Assembly: GCF_900605015.1 (NCBI RefSeq) | Contig: NZ_LR027574.1 | Span: 388,479-452,478 of the forward strand | Origin: Olsenella sp. Marseille-P4559 | Lineage (GTDB): Bacteria; Actinomycetota; Coriobacteriia; Coriobacteriales; Atopobiaceae | Direction: 5' to 3' | DNA length: 64,000 bases | In this document: piece by piece, positions 1-7,204 of the stretch | Layout: each line of letters begins with the position of its first letter | How positions within the stretch are numbered: position 1 is the stretch's first letter | Notes under the pieces: generated by a model | What the model was told of the DNA's origin: nothing | Seen by the model: the letters and a program-made list of their open reading frames with translations, nothing else | Database searches by the model: none | Made by a program: the position numbers and the translations under genes

Positions 1-12
1 CATGTGCTTCGC

Positions 13-41
13 ATTATACACCGCGTAACACAACGTAACAA
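13..41 (-). promoter_or_regulatory. Sigma-70-type promoter firing leftward out of the window
   Basis: Read on the minus strand, TTGTTA and a perfect TATAAT are separated by 17 nt. Transcription would run left, off the window edge, so the gene it serves is not visible. Confidence 0.6.
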
Positions 42-65
42 GATAAATACTTAAAATTTGACATA

Positions 66-88
66 AAAAATGCCCATCTAGCTGGGCA
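66..88 (-). terminator. Rho-independent terminator, minus strand
   Basis: The hairpin arms TGCCCA and TGGGCA surround a six-base loop. On the minus strand the hairpin is followed by a run of six T. It would end a leftward transcript, but I see no convincing minus-strand gene to its right, so it may end an unrecognised small RNA or readthrough. Confidence 0.5.
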
Positions 89-182
89 AGGGGTGGGAGG
101 TCAGACTAGGGCAACTGCAAAACTACGGTGGGCCAGGTGGGTCCTATGTCGACAACAATTTCGAGGTTCTGGCGGTTTCCAG

Positions 183-211
183 TTGATGTGCCGTCGGCCC
201 CGTGTTAGAGT
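183..211 (+). promoter_or_regulatory. Promoter of tRNA-Pro
   Basis: TTGATG and TAGAGT are separated by 17 nt and lie about 33 bases before the tRNA. Confidence 0.6.
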
Positions 212-243
212 ATCTACTCGTGTGGGAGATGGCTCGCACGAAA

Positions 244-320
<77 letters not shown>

Positions 321-330
321 CGAGACAGCA

Positions 331-367
331 GGTCAGACGGGGTGTTTTCCGCCTGGCCTTTTCTTTT
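331..367 (+). terminator. Terminator after tRNA-Pro
   Basis: GGTCAGACGG pairs with CCGCCTGGCC with one mismatch and one G-U pair. The hairpin is followed by a T-rich run (TTTTTCTTTT type) eleven bases after the tRNA. Confidence 0.75.
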
Positions 368-1148
368 GCACCACCTCAACCTGTGGGCAATCTCCAAATG
401 CCGCATGCCAGTACACCAAACGCGATTCAGCGAGCGGCAGTTCGAATTAACGTGCGCCTTGCAGTTATACGAACCTCACATTCGAGTGTGAACCGTACGT
501 CACCGATTGCCGCGATGCCACTTACTGCGGCTTGAACGGAAGGTCGGAATGGCTCTTCGTTCAGTCGATGGAAAGAAGAAGGAGTCACTTTGCACGAAAT
601 GGCCCTATCGCCGGGAAATCTGGACTCCGCTGCACAAAACGGACCTACCGCTGGGTGCTTTTTGCGCATCGGTTTCGATATTGATGGAATGTATCCATAT
701 ATTTGATAGTTTTAGCTAAGATATACATAACCATGAAAATGTAGTTGCGTAATTTATATTAATCCCATTAAACGCCCCGCGATAGCGCGGTTTTGTGCAG
801 TGGCATCACAATCTCCCAGCGATAGCACCGTTTTATGCGTCCCACGAGTCCCCTAGAGCAACTTGCGGACACCCCACAGCAACGACCTTTCCCAGTACCG
901 CTTGCCCTCATTGTTACCGCAGCAAAATCTATGTGCCGGCGCAAAGCCCATCGAGACAGACGCCAGCCCGGGAACTGGCTGTTCAGGCATCTCATCCCCG
1001 AGCCAAATACCAGGATGGGCATCAGGTCGTACGAGCAGAGCTGCCTAAGCTTGTGAGGTGCGCTCTTCTTTTGCTCTGGTATTGCCGTGAACGGTACTTC
1101 GAACGTGACTCCGATGGGCCATTACTCCTCAAAACCTTCAACACAGTA
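368..1148. other. Gene-free stretch, about 780 bases
   Basis: I see no credible protein gene here on either strand. Short open frames lack ribosome binding sites and resemble nothing. The stretch holds the inverted pair of tandem 40-nt repeats at 591-839 and an AT-rich core at about 671-776 that contrasts with the GC-rich surroundings. Confidence 0.6.
591..839. repeat. Inverted pair of tandem 40-nt repeats around an AT-rich core
   Basis: Two tandem units on the plus strand (591-630 and 631 to about 665) begin TGCAC-G/A-AAA and contain the core CTA-T/C-CGC-C/T-GGG. Two further units on the minus strand (839 back to about 771) have the same start, core and 40-nt period. The stretch between equivalent cores is also partly conserved. 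The whole block is a 249-bp imperfect palindrome with about 105 bases of AT-rich DNA in the middle. No coding capacity is seen. Confidence 0.7.
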
Positions 1149-1184
1149 TTGACATTACCGTATATATACGATATATACGGTAAT
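1149..1184 (+). promoter_or_regulatory. Promoter and 31-bp palindromic operator of the GntR-ABC operon
   Basis: TTGACA (1149-1154) and TATATA (1172-1177) are 17 nt apart. A perfect 13-bp inverted repeat, ATTACCGTATATA and its complement, with a 5-base centre, spans 1154-1184. It covers the spacer and the -10 box. This is the layout expected for autorepression by the GntR protein encoded 24 bases downstream. Confidence 0.85.
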
Positions 1185-1207
1185 AACAGTAGAGAGGAGA
1201 TGAGCCC

Positions 1208-1585
1208 ATGGTAGACATTCTGCTTTCGAACGCATCGGGAAAGCCCATTTACGAGCAGGTCGCCGATGGAATCAGGGCTCAGATCATGTCAGGGGACTTA
1301 AAGGCGGGGGAGCAGCTACCATCCATCCGCCAGCTCGCGGCGAATCTGAGAATATCGGCAATCACGACAAAGCGAGCCTACTCGGACCTCGAAGCCCAGG
1401 GCTTTATCGCAACGGTATCCGGCAAGGGCTCCTTCGTAGCGGAGGACACCCTTGGCCTCATCCGCGAAGAGCAGCTGCGGCTCGTTGAGACAAACCTTGC
1501 GACGGCCGTAAAAGAGGCGCACACGATAGGGCTTTCCCTGGAAGAGCTCCGTGACATGCTCAATTTGGAATGGGAGGAATCATGA
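1208..1585 (+). CDS. GntR-family transcriptional regulator, YtrA subfamily
   Basis: This is a 125-residue protein. A winged helix-turn-helix spans about residues 10-75, with the typical GntR sequences KPIYEQVADGIRAQI, GEQLPSIRQLA and GKGSFVA. A short helical tail (about 80-125) serves as the dimerisation segment, as in the YtrA group, which lacks a large effector domain. The start ATG follows GAGAGGAG. The next gene overlaps its stop by ATGA, and an ABC exporter follows, as in the ytr operons of Gram-positive bacteria. It probably represses its own operon through the adjacent palindrome. The inducer cannot be read from the sequence; in Bacillus YtrA responds to cell-wall antibiotics. Confidence 0.92.
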   Translation: MVDILLSNASGKPIYEQVADGIRAQIMSGDLKAGEQLPSIRQLAANLRISAITTKRAYSDLEAQGFIATVSGKGSFVAEDTLGLIREEQLRLVETNLATAVKEAHTIGLSLEELRDMLNLEWEES

Positions 1586-2496
1586 GCACGACGTCCGCAT
1601 CCTTGGCATTCGACAGACTTGTGAAGCGCTACTCCGGCTTCACGGCCGGCCCCATTACACTGGACGTGCCCAAAGGCACTGTCTGCGGCCTTATCGGCCA
1701 GAATGGCGCCGGCAAGACGACCCTCATTCGATCTGCGCTCGGCCTCGTGAGGCCCGACTCTGGACGTATCTTCCTGTTCGGCAGAAATCCGGCAGAAGCG
1801 CCTTCGCAAGAGACGCTCGCTCTGAAGCAGAGGGTCGCCTCCGTCGCAGCCGTTTGCCCCTATCCCGGCGAGTACACGACGGAAGACATTGTGCGCGTCG
1901 AATGTGGTCTCTACCCTTGCTTCGACATCGCCTATTTCGATGCGCTTCTCGGCCGCTTTGGGCTTGCTGAGAAAGACAGGGATTTCCGGCATGCCAGCAT
2001 CAAGGCCTTCTCGCGCGGACAGGGCATGCAGCTCCAGATTGCGCTTGCCCTGGCCACGGGGACAGAGCTCCTTCTCCTCGATGAGCCGACGGCCGGACTC
2101 GATCCCGTTGTGCGCGAGGAGGTGCTGTGCGCCTTGCGCGAGCACCTGGCCCAGGCCCCGGAGACCTCGGTTCTCATCTCCTCTCACATCACGTCTGACC
2201 TCGAGTCCCTTGCCGACCGCATCCTCCTTATGGACAAAGGCCTGATCTGCTTTGCCGAGGACGCTGACGTTCTCGAGGAACGTTTCGCCACGCTTGCTAT
2301 GAGAACTGCCGACTTCGAGCAGGAGCGGGGTGCGCTGAGAGAGGCGGGGGTCACTCGCTGCCTTGCGGAAGGCGGGCATGTGCTTCTCCTGGTAGAGGAC
2401 CGTAGGCGTCTTGAGCGCGCCTTCCCGAGTCTTTCCCTCGACACGCTTTCCCTCGACGTTCTTCTTCGCCTTGCCGTGAAAGGAGAGGATCTGTGA
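1582..2496 (+). CDS. ABC transporter ATP-binding protein (YtrB-like)
   Basis: This is a 304-residue ATPase of the ABC-2 exporter type. Visible motifs are Walker A (GQNGAGKT), an atypical signature SRGQ in place of LSGGQ, Walker B (LLLLDEP), and a switch histidine in LISSHI. The C-terminal 80 residues are a divergent tail typical of exporter ATPases. The ATG at 1582 overlaps the regulator's stop and follows GGGAGGAA. An upstream in-frame ATG at 1570 lacks a binding site. It pairs with the permease encoded next. The likely role is export or removal of a membrane-active compound under control of the GntR protein. Confidence 0.9.
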   Translation: MSTTSASLAFDRLVKRYSGFTAGPITLDVPKGTVCGLIGQNGAGKTTLIRSALGLVRPDSGRIFLFGRNPAEAPSQETLALKQRVASVAAVCPYPGEYTTEDIVRVECGLYPCFDIAYFDALLGRFGLAEKDRDFRHASIKAFSRGQGMQLQIALALATGTELLLLDEPTAGLDPVVREEVLCALREHLAQAPETSVLISSHITSDLESLADRILLMDKGLICFAEDADVLEERFATLAMRTADFEQERGALREAGVTRCLAEGGHVLLLVEDRRRLERAFPSLSLDTLSLDVLLRLAVKGEDL

Positions 2497-3176
2497 TGAT
2501 GAAAAGTCTGCTTCTCAACGAATGGTTCTCGTTTCGCCACTCCCTGAAGGCCCTCGCCACCATGCTTGTGTTTGCTGCGGTGATTTTCATCCCTAGCTTT
2601 ATGGAGGGAAGCGCGACGCAGCTCATTGTTCCTGTCTGCCTCGTCTCTTCCCTCCTCGGAGGCACGATTCCGTTCTATTTTTGCATCCAGGTCTTTGCGG
2701 CTGACGAGAAGAGCCAATGGAGGGAGGCCCTGCTTGCACTTCCCACCACGCCTCAAGGTGTGGTGCTAGCCCGCTATCTTTTCTGCCTCATGCTGCTTGC
2801 CATCTGCCTTTCTCTTTCGCTCGTGGTAGATGCTGTGGTATTGGCCGCCTCTGGGAGTGGGCCTGACCTCTTCATATCGGAGCAGCTCTTCCTGATTCCC
2901 ATGTCCATTCTCTTCATTTTCCTCGCAATCCTCGCCCTTCTTGTACCCCTGCTCTATGCCTTTGGCCAGAGAGGGTACGTGGCGGTTCTCGTCTTTCCTC
3001 TTGCCCTTGGTGTTGCAGCTCCCATGTTGAAGCCCAGTATCGAGCCCGTCGTGATCTATTTGGTTCAGGAGAACCTGTCGGGTCTGCTTGTTGCCATCCT
3101 CGTCGTCATAGGCCTTGTGCTCTACGTAATCTCCTACCTCATCTCAACCCGAATCATGAAGCGCCGCTCGTTCTAA
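2496..3176 (+). CDS. ABC-2 type transporter permease
   Basis: This is a membrane protein of about 226 residues with six hydrophobic segments, roughly at residues 16-35, 40-62, 85-112, 125-155, 160-180 and 190-215. The order fits a small ABC-2 permease. The start is one of three adjacent codons (GTG 2493, ATG 2496, ATG 2499) overlapping the ATPase stop, with AGGAGAGG about 7 bases upstream. It is the membrane half of the YtrB-like exporter. The substrate is unknown. The last gene of the operon, it is followed directly by the repeat region. Confidence 0.85.
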   Translation: MMKSLLLNEWFSFRHSLKALATMLVFAAVIFIPSFMEGSATQLIVPVCLVSSLLGGTIPFYFCIQVFAADEKSQWREALLALPTTPQGVVLARYLFCLMLLAICLSLSLVVDAVVLAASGSGPDLFISEQLFLIPMSILFIFLAILALLVPLLYAFGQRGYVAVLVFPLALGVAAPMLKPSIEPVVIYLVQENLSGLLVAILVVIGLVLYVISYLISTRIMKRRSF

Positions 3177-3220
3177 GCGCCATTGCAGGCGTGGGCGCGT
3201 GGTTGCCTTTTTGGTCAGAA

Positions 3221-3355
3221 TTGGCGGTTGGTGGCAGTTTTTCGGGGATACCCCGAGTACAAAGAGGTTTAGTAATTGATAAAATGCAGGTCAGAGATTT
3301 GCGCCTGTGTCTATGTCATATAAGGTGTTGTACAAATTCTGCCACCAACCGTCAA
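3221..3355 (+). repeat. MITE-like element, copy 1 (about 135 bp)
   Basis: It is bounded by 17-bp inverted ends, TTGGCGGTTGGTGGCAG on the left and CTGCCACCAACCGTCAA on the right, with one mismatch. A small hairpin, GGGGATACCCC, lies just inside the left end. It has no coding capacity and I see no obvious target duplication. Confidence 0.7.
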
Positions 3356-3513
3356 AGTAGGTTTTGGCCTTCGACACCGGCCTTTGTCAACTGCGGGGTT
3401 CTCGGCCGTTACGCCGTCTCGCCCACAACCATGCGGTGGAACCGACGAAAACCGCAGCCACCCATAATGATGATAGCGACAACCAGGCCGGCAGACGGTA
3501 CCCATTTCCTAGA

Positions 3514-3649
3514 TTGACGGTTGGTGGCAGCTTCCAGCAAATTCTTGATATGTTATTTTTTTTAGTCACAATTTGTCTACCTGGTGTTTATCAGAAATGC
3601 AATTAGTTAATACTCAGGGGCATCCCCTAAAACTGCCACCAACCGTCAA
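3514..3649 (-). repeat. MITE-like element, copy 2 (about 136 bp), inverted
   Basis: The ends are perfect 17-bp inverted repeats, TTGACGGTTGGTGGCAG and its complement. The small GGGG-CAT-CCCC hairpin lies just inside the right end, so this copy faces copy 1. The ends and hairpins match copy 1 closely while the centres have diverged, which suggests an old duplication or two insertions. Confidence 0.7.
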
Positions 3650-3703
3650 TTCATGCCATCAGCTATGCTTGAAGCGACGGCGCAGGCAACCAGGCCGTCT
3701 CGA

Positions 3704-4072
3704 CTACCCCTGGAGCGACGCCTCGCCCCACTCCCTGAGTTCCATGAGGATGGGAATCAACGATTGGGCGCGCGGCGTGAGGCTGTACTCCACGCGAACG
3801 GGCATTTCCGGGTACTGCCTGCGCTTGACGAGGCCGTCGGTCTCGAGCTCCTTGAGCGATGAGGCTAGCATGGTGTTGGTAATCCCATAGACAAGTCTCT
3901 TGAGTTCGCCGTAGCGTAGCTCCTCGGACTGCGAGAGGGCAACCAGCAGTAAGATCTTCCACTTGCCGCCGATGGCGTCTAACACGCGACGTAGTGCGCA
4001 TCCGGATCCCGTGATGCTGGGGTCGGCGCTGCCCAGGCAAGGGGAGACTGCCTTCTGCTGGTCTGTGGTCAT
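3704..4072 (-). CDS. HxlR-family transcriptional regulator
   Basis: This is a 122-residue winged-helix protein. The family core GGKWKILLLVAL is followed by LRYGELKRLVYGITNTMLASSL, the recognition-helix region, and by the wing segment VEYSLTPRAQSL. Cysteines at positions 12 and 25 precede the DNA-binding domain. Several HxlR members (YodB, HypR) sense electrophiles or disulfide stress through such a cysteine. It is divergently transcribed from a thioredoxin gene, which supports a redox-sensing role. The start follows AAGGAAT. The ligand and targets are inference. Confidence 0.9.
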   Translation of the reverse strand: MTTDQQKAVSPCLGSADPSITGSGCALRRVLDAIGGKWKILLLVALSQSEELRYGELKRLVYGITNTMLASSLKELETDGLVKRRQYPEMPVRVEYSLTPRAQSLIPILMELREWGEASLQG

Positions 4073-4086
4073 GGTCAGATATTCCT

Positions 4087-4139
4087 TACCACCTAAATAT
4101 AAACTGCGTACTTGCTCAGCATTTTATACCACCTATGCT
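4087..4139. promoter_or_regulatory. Divergent control region with repeated TACCACCTA sites
   Basis: The nonamer TACCACCTA occurs at 4087-4095 and again at 4127-4135, exactly 40 bp apart. The right copy overlaps a possible -10 (TATGCT, 4134-4139, with TTGCTC 16 nt upstream) facing the thioredoxin gene. The left copy lies just upstream of the HxlR start. These are candidate HxlR operator half-sites. Confidence 0.5.
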
Positions 4140-4232
4140 GGTACTCAAGAAACGGATGCGTCCCCAAGGGGCGCTCACGTGGCCAGCGCCGCAAAGCCAG
4201 GGCGCGGTCACCAGCGGAGAAGGAGTTTTGTC

Positions 4233-4550
4233 ATGGAGTACCAGTTCACGTCCAGAAACTTTCAGCAGGAGGTTCTCGACAGCAAACAGCCCGTCCTCGT
4301 CGACTTCTACGCAAACTGGTGCGGTCCGTGCCGCTCGATGATGCCTACGATTGCCCAGCTTGCAGACGAGTACAACGGCCGCGTGAAGGTCGGCAAGGTC
4401 AACTCCGACGAGGAGCCGGAGCTTGCGCGGCAGTTTGGGGTCATGAGCATCCCCGCGTTCTTCATCCTGAAGGACGGCAAGATCGTTGACCAGATGGTTG
4501 GCGCCATGCCCAAGCCTGCGCTTGAACAGCGCCTCAACGCGCAGCTCTAA
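4233..4550 (+). CDS. trxA: Thioredoxin
   Basis: This is a 105-residue single-domain thioredoxin with the active site WCGPC at residues 29-33 and the cis-proline in MSIPAFFILKDG. The length is standard and there is no signal peptide, so it acts in the cytosol as a disulfide reductase. The start ATG follows AGAAGGAG. Its divergent HxlR-type neighbour suggests redox-responsive control. Its stop codon overlaps the stop of the convergent folP gene by four bases, leaving no room for a terminator between them. It could be a thioredoxin paralogue rather than the main housekeeping one. Confidence 0.94.
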   Translation: MEYQFTSRNFQQEVLDSKQPVLVDFYANWCGPCRSMMPTIAQLADEYNGRVKVGKVNSDEEPELARQFGVMSIPAFFILKDGKIVDQMVGAMPKPALEQRLNAQL

Positions 4551-5749
4551 ACGATGTGGCTGCATTCGGGGGAATCCCGAGTGCATGATGCTGGGGAAGC
4601 GAGCATTGCCAGCCCGTCCACGGCCGCATCAACCGCACGCTGGAATGGGACGCTGTCCAGCCCTGTCTCGACGGTCACGCGAAGCGCTCCGCCGCCGCCC
4701 TCGACCTGTCTCACACGGGAGAGGGGCATGCCGTCTATTGCTGCAATGACCTGCTGCCTGCTTGCGCTGGCGGCAAGGGAGAGTGGAAGCGTGACGGTGG
4801 AGCTCCAGGGCTCGGAGGCAGCCCAGAACCCATCTAGGGCCTGAGCCATGCCGGCAACGTCGTGGACGCGCAGGATGCGTGCCCCGCGAGCGACCGCCGC
4901 AAGCGAGATTCCAATGGTTGCATCGTCACGATCTGCTGCCGCGACAACGCCGCTTACGGTGCCAACGAAGCGCTTGCGCGAAACAGCGCACATGAGGGGG
5001 TATCCAAGGCTTGCCAGCTCACTGGTGGCGCGGAGAATGACGATGTTGTCCTCAGGGCTCTTGCCAAAGCCCACGCCCGGGTCAAGGCAGATGCGAGATG
5101 CCGCGACGCCATGTGCCTCGAGGTCGTGAGCGCGGTCGAGAAGATACCCCCCAAGTAGCTTCATGACGTGGGCGGAGTCGGGGAGAAGCGGACTGCCCTT
5201 CTCGGCCTCCCAAGATCTATCGCCCGCGGAGGCGCCACCCATGAGGGCGGACAGATCGTCCTTGTCGGCTGATGCCATGACCGCGGAGCTGCCGGTGGCC
5301 GCACCAGACACGGGACCCGAGTGCATGACCACGCATCCGCAGCCGGAGCTTGCGGCAACGTTGGACATCCTGGGGTCCGAGAAGCCCGTCACGTCGTTGA
5401 TGATTTGGGCGCCAAGGTCAACGCATCGGCGCGCGACCTCGGGATGGCGCGTGTCAATCGAGACGAGCGCACCCTCCTTCACAAGCCAGCGTACCGTGGG
5501 CTCCAGGCGGCGGAGCTCCTCGTCTGGCTCAACGGGAGTGAATCCCGGGCGCGTGGACTCGCCCCCGACGTCGATAAGGTCCGCACCATCTGCCAACATG
5601 CGCTCGGCCGTCGCGATTGCCGCCTCGGGGGCGTTGTGCGTCCCTCCGTCGGAGAAAGAATCGGGGGTCACGTTGAGGACCCCCATCACGCGGGGGCGTG
5701 ACAGGTCGAGAGTAACGTCCGAGCAGTTCCAGATCGGTGAAATCGGCAT
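4547..5749 (-). CDS. folP: Dihydropteroate synthase with a C-terminal extension
   Basis: This 400-residue protein condenses the pterin pyrophosphate with p-aminobenzoate in folate synthesis and is the sulfonamide target. Family landmarks are GVLNVTPDSFSDGG (23-36), GGESTRPG (62-69), IDTR (98-101), IINDVTG (116-122), LDPGVGFGK (212-220) and SRKRF (247-251). Two things are odd: an insertion of about 45 residues after VVMHSG (about 145-190), and about 88 extra residues after the DHPS fold (313-400) with an apparent beta-alpha-beta-beta-alpha pattern. The ATG at 5749 follows GGGAGA. No other folate genes are adjacent. Confidence 0.93.
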   Translation of the reverse strand: MPISPIWNCSDVTLDLSRPRVMGVLNVTPDSFSDGGTHNAPEAAIATAERMLADGADLIDVGGESTRPGFTPVEPDEELRRLEPTVRWLVKEGALVSIDTRHPEVARRCVDLGAQIINDVTGFSDPRMSNVAASSGCGCVVMHSGPVSGAATGSSAVMASADKDDLSALMGGASAGDRSWEAEKGSPLLPDSAHVMKLLGGYLLDRAHDLEAHGVAASRICLDPGVGFGKSPEDNIVILRATSELASLGYPLMCAVSRKRFVGTVSGVVAAADRDDATIGISLAAVARGARILRVHDVAGMAQALDGFWAASEPWSSTVTLPLSLAASASRQQVIAAIDGMPLSRVRQVEGGGGALRVTVETGLDSVPFQRAVDAAVDGLAMLASPASCTRDSPECSHIV

Positions 5750-5951
5750 AACGGTCTCCCTGGGCACATGGTCGGACCGCCCCGAGCCAGCGTTGTTCGG
5801 CGTCGCTGCCGGTTGGGCGCGGTAGGCCCAACGATTGAAATGATACAGAACATCAGTAGTGGGGTGAAGCGGGAGTCGGCTGGGTGGGGTATTGGTGCCG
5901 TTGGGGAGTGCCGTTCGCATCTGGTCGCGAGAAAAAAGTTCAAAATGACGG

Positions 5952-5979
5952 TTGCATCCCTCGAGGCAACCCGTATACT
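5952..5979 (+). promoter_or_regulatory. Promoter of tRNA-Asn
   Basis: TTGCAT and TATACT are separated by 16 nt, ending 19 bases before the tRNA. Confidence 0.65.
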
Positions 5980-5998
5980 TATTTCTCGCATTGAACAT

Positions 5999-6073
5999 TC
6001 CCCGGTGGCGCAGTGGTAGCGCAGCTGACTGTTAATCAGCGTGTCGCAGGTTCGAATCCTGCCCGGGGAGCCA
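5999..6073 (+). tRNA. tRNA-Asn (anticodon GTT)
   Basis: This is a complete 75-nt cloverleaf with an encoded CCA. The acceptor TCCCCGG pairs with CCGGGGA, the anticodon stem GCTGA/TCAGC carries the loop CTGTTAA, and the T arm contains GGTTCGAATCC. Confidence 0.97.
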
Positions 6074-6084
6074 GAATTTGATGA

Positions 6085-6113
6085 GTGGGGCGGCATCAGC
6101 CGCCCCACTTTTT
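6085..6113 (+). terminator. Terminator after tRNA-Asn
   Basis: A perfect 9-bp stem, GTGGGGCGG with CCGCCCCAC, has a six-base loop and is followed by TTTTT. Confidence 0.9.
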
Positions 6114-6251
6114 GCATCGCTTGGCCTTGGGCGCTGCCTGCTAAGCCCTCTGCCGTTTATGTGACAGCTGAGCCCCTGTGCTAGCATTTTTGCAAACACA
6201 TGGCACCCGGGGGGCACATATGCCCCAATAATTCCTTCGACGGGAGGAACC

Positions 6252-7136
6252 TTGGCATCAGACATCGAGTCCGCGGAGAGGGACGCGAATCAGGCAGCAG
6301 TGACAGCTCCTGTCGCCGCGGTCCCAGTGCATGTAACCTCCGCGCGCGACGCGTGGTATCCTGCGGGTAAACGCGACCTCTTCATCCTGCGCGAACTTGT
6401 CTCGAAGGACTTCAAGCTCAAGTATCGCCGCAGCGTCCTCGGCGTCATCTGGAGCGTGCTCAACCCACTCTTGATGATGCTTGTGATGTCGCTGGTCTTC
6501 TCGTTCTTCCTTCGCTACGACAACATCGAGCACTACCCGCTATACCTCATCGTGGCCAACATCACGTGGCAGGTCTTCTCGGATTCAACCAATTCCGGCA
6601 TGATGTCAATCATCGATGCGGCGCCGCTGCTCAAAAAGGTGCGCGTCAAGAAGGCCGTCTTCCCGGTCGAGAAGGTCCTGTTCTCTCTGGTCAACTTCCT
6701 CTTCTCGCTTATCGCCGTCTTTGTCGTCATGTTATGGGAGGGCGTGGCGCCTACGCCCCTGATCCTTTTGGCCCCCGTCTGCATCGCACTGCTCATGCTG
6801 TTCTGCGTGGGACTCTCGCTTCTCCTCTCGGCGCTCGCCGTCTTCTTCCGTGACCTCGTGCACCTGTGGGGCGTTCTTCTCATGGCGTGGATGTATGCGA
6901 CGCCGCTCTTCTGGCCCGTCTCGATGATCGAGCAGGTCCCTTACCATGCCGTTCGCGTTCTCATGTACGCAAACCCCATGTACAACTTCGTCACCTTCAT
7001 GCGTGACACGGTGATTTACGCGACCATACCTCCCACCGAGGTGATTGTGAGCTGCGTTGTGTGGGCGCTGGTCTCGCTTGCCTTGGGCTACCTGGTATTT
7101 CGCACCAAGGAGCATCGCTTCATCCTCTTCATCTAG
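6252..7136 (+). CDS. Polysaccharide/teichoic-acid ABC exporter permease (Wzm/TagG type)
   Basis: This is a 294-residue ABC-2 permease. The family segment LVSKDFKLKYRRSVLGVIWS is followed by six hydrophobic spans (about residues 68-90, 105-125, 145-170, 178-205, 212-232 and 262-285) and ends in FRTKEHRFILFI, as in TagG/Wzm proteins. I chose a TTG start at 6252 because GGGAGG lies 5 bases upstream and no better start exists. The next gene encodes the ATPase partner. Together they should flip a lipid-linked surface glycan across the membrane; the substrate is not identifiable. Confidence 0.92.
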   Translation: MASDIESAERDANQAAVTAPVAAVPVHVTSARDAWYPAGKRDLFILRELVSKDFKLKYRRSVLGVIWSVLNPLLMMLVMSLVFSFFLRYDNIEHYPLYLIVANITWQVFSDSTNSGMMSIIDAAPLLKKVRVKKAVFPVEKVLFSLVNFLFSLIAVFVVMLWEGVAPTPLILLAPVCIALLMLFCVGLSLLLSALAVFFRDLVHLWGVLLMAWMYATPLFWPVSMIEQVPYHAVRVLMYANPMYNFVTFMRDTVIYATIPPTEVIVSCVVWALVSLALGYLVFRTKEHRFILFI

Positions 7137-7146
7137 CATCCAGGCC

Positions 7147-7171
7147 GGGCGGTCGCTTCAAGCGACCGCCC
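7147..7171 (+). other. Strong stem-loop between permease and ATPase genes
   Basis: A perfect 12-bp inverted repeat, GGGCGGTCGCTT, has almost no loop and no T run. It may act as an RNA-processing or stability element that sets unequal expression of the two exporter subunits. Confidence 0.5.
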
Positions 7172-7204
7172 ACAGGCTCAAACCGTAAGGTCAGGTGGCA
7201 CAAA

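Larger units (their letters stand above)
3177..3703. other. Gene-free interval with two MITE-like elements
   Basis: I find no intact gene. The two facing elements at 3221-3355 and 3514-3649 fill over half the interval. The piece between them (3356-3513) encodes on the minus strand a short frame with a hydrophobic run ending in Trp-Ala-Arg-Arg-Arg. That could be the relic of a membrane-anchored C-terminus, but it has no start or upstream body. Confidence 0.5.

Noticed and set aside
591-839. CRISPR array
   Set aside because: There are only two units per orientation, the between-core segments are themselves partly conserved, and no cas gene is nearby.
795-1214. A 139-codon plus-strand frame before the GntR gene
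   Set aside because: It lacks a ribosome binding site, runs through the promoter and operator, and resembles nothing; its composition is not coding-like.
7061-7204. Longer N-terminus for the exporter ATPase
   Set aside because: The first part overlaps the permease gene in another frame and crosses a strong stem-loop; a GTG with a usable binding site exists at 7205.
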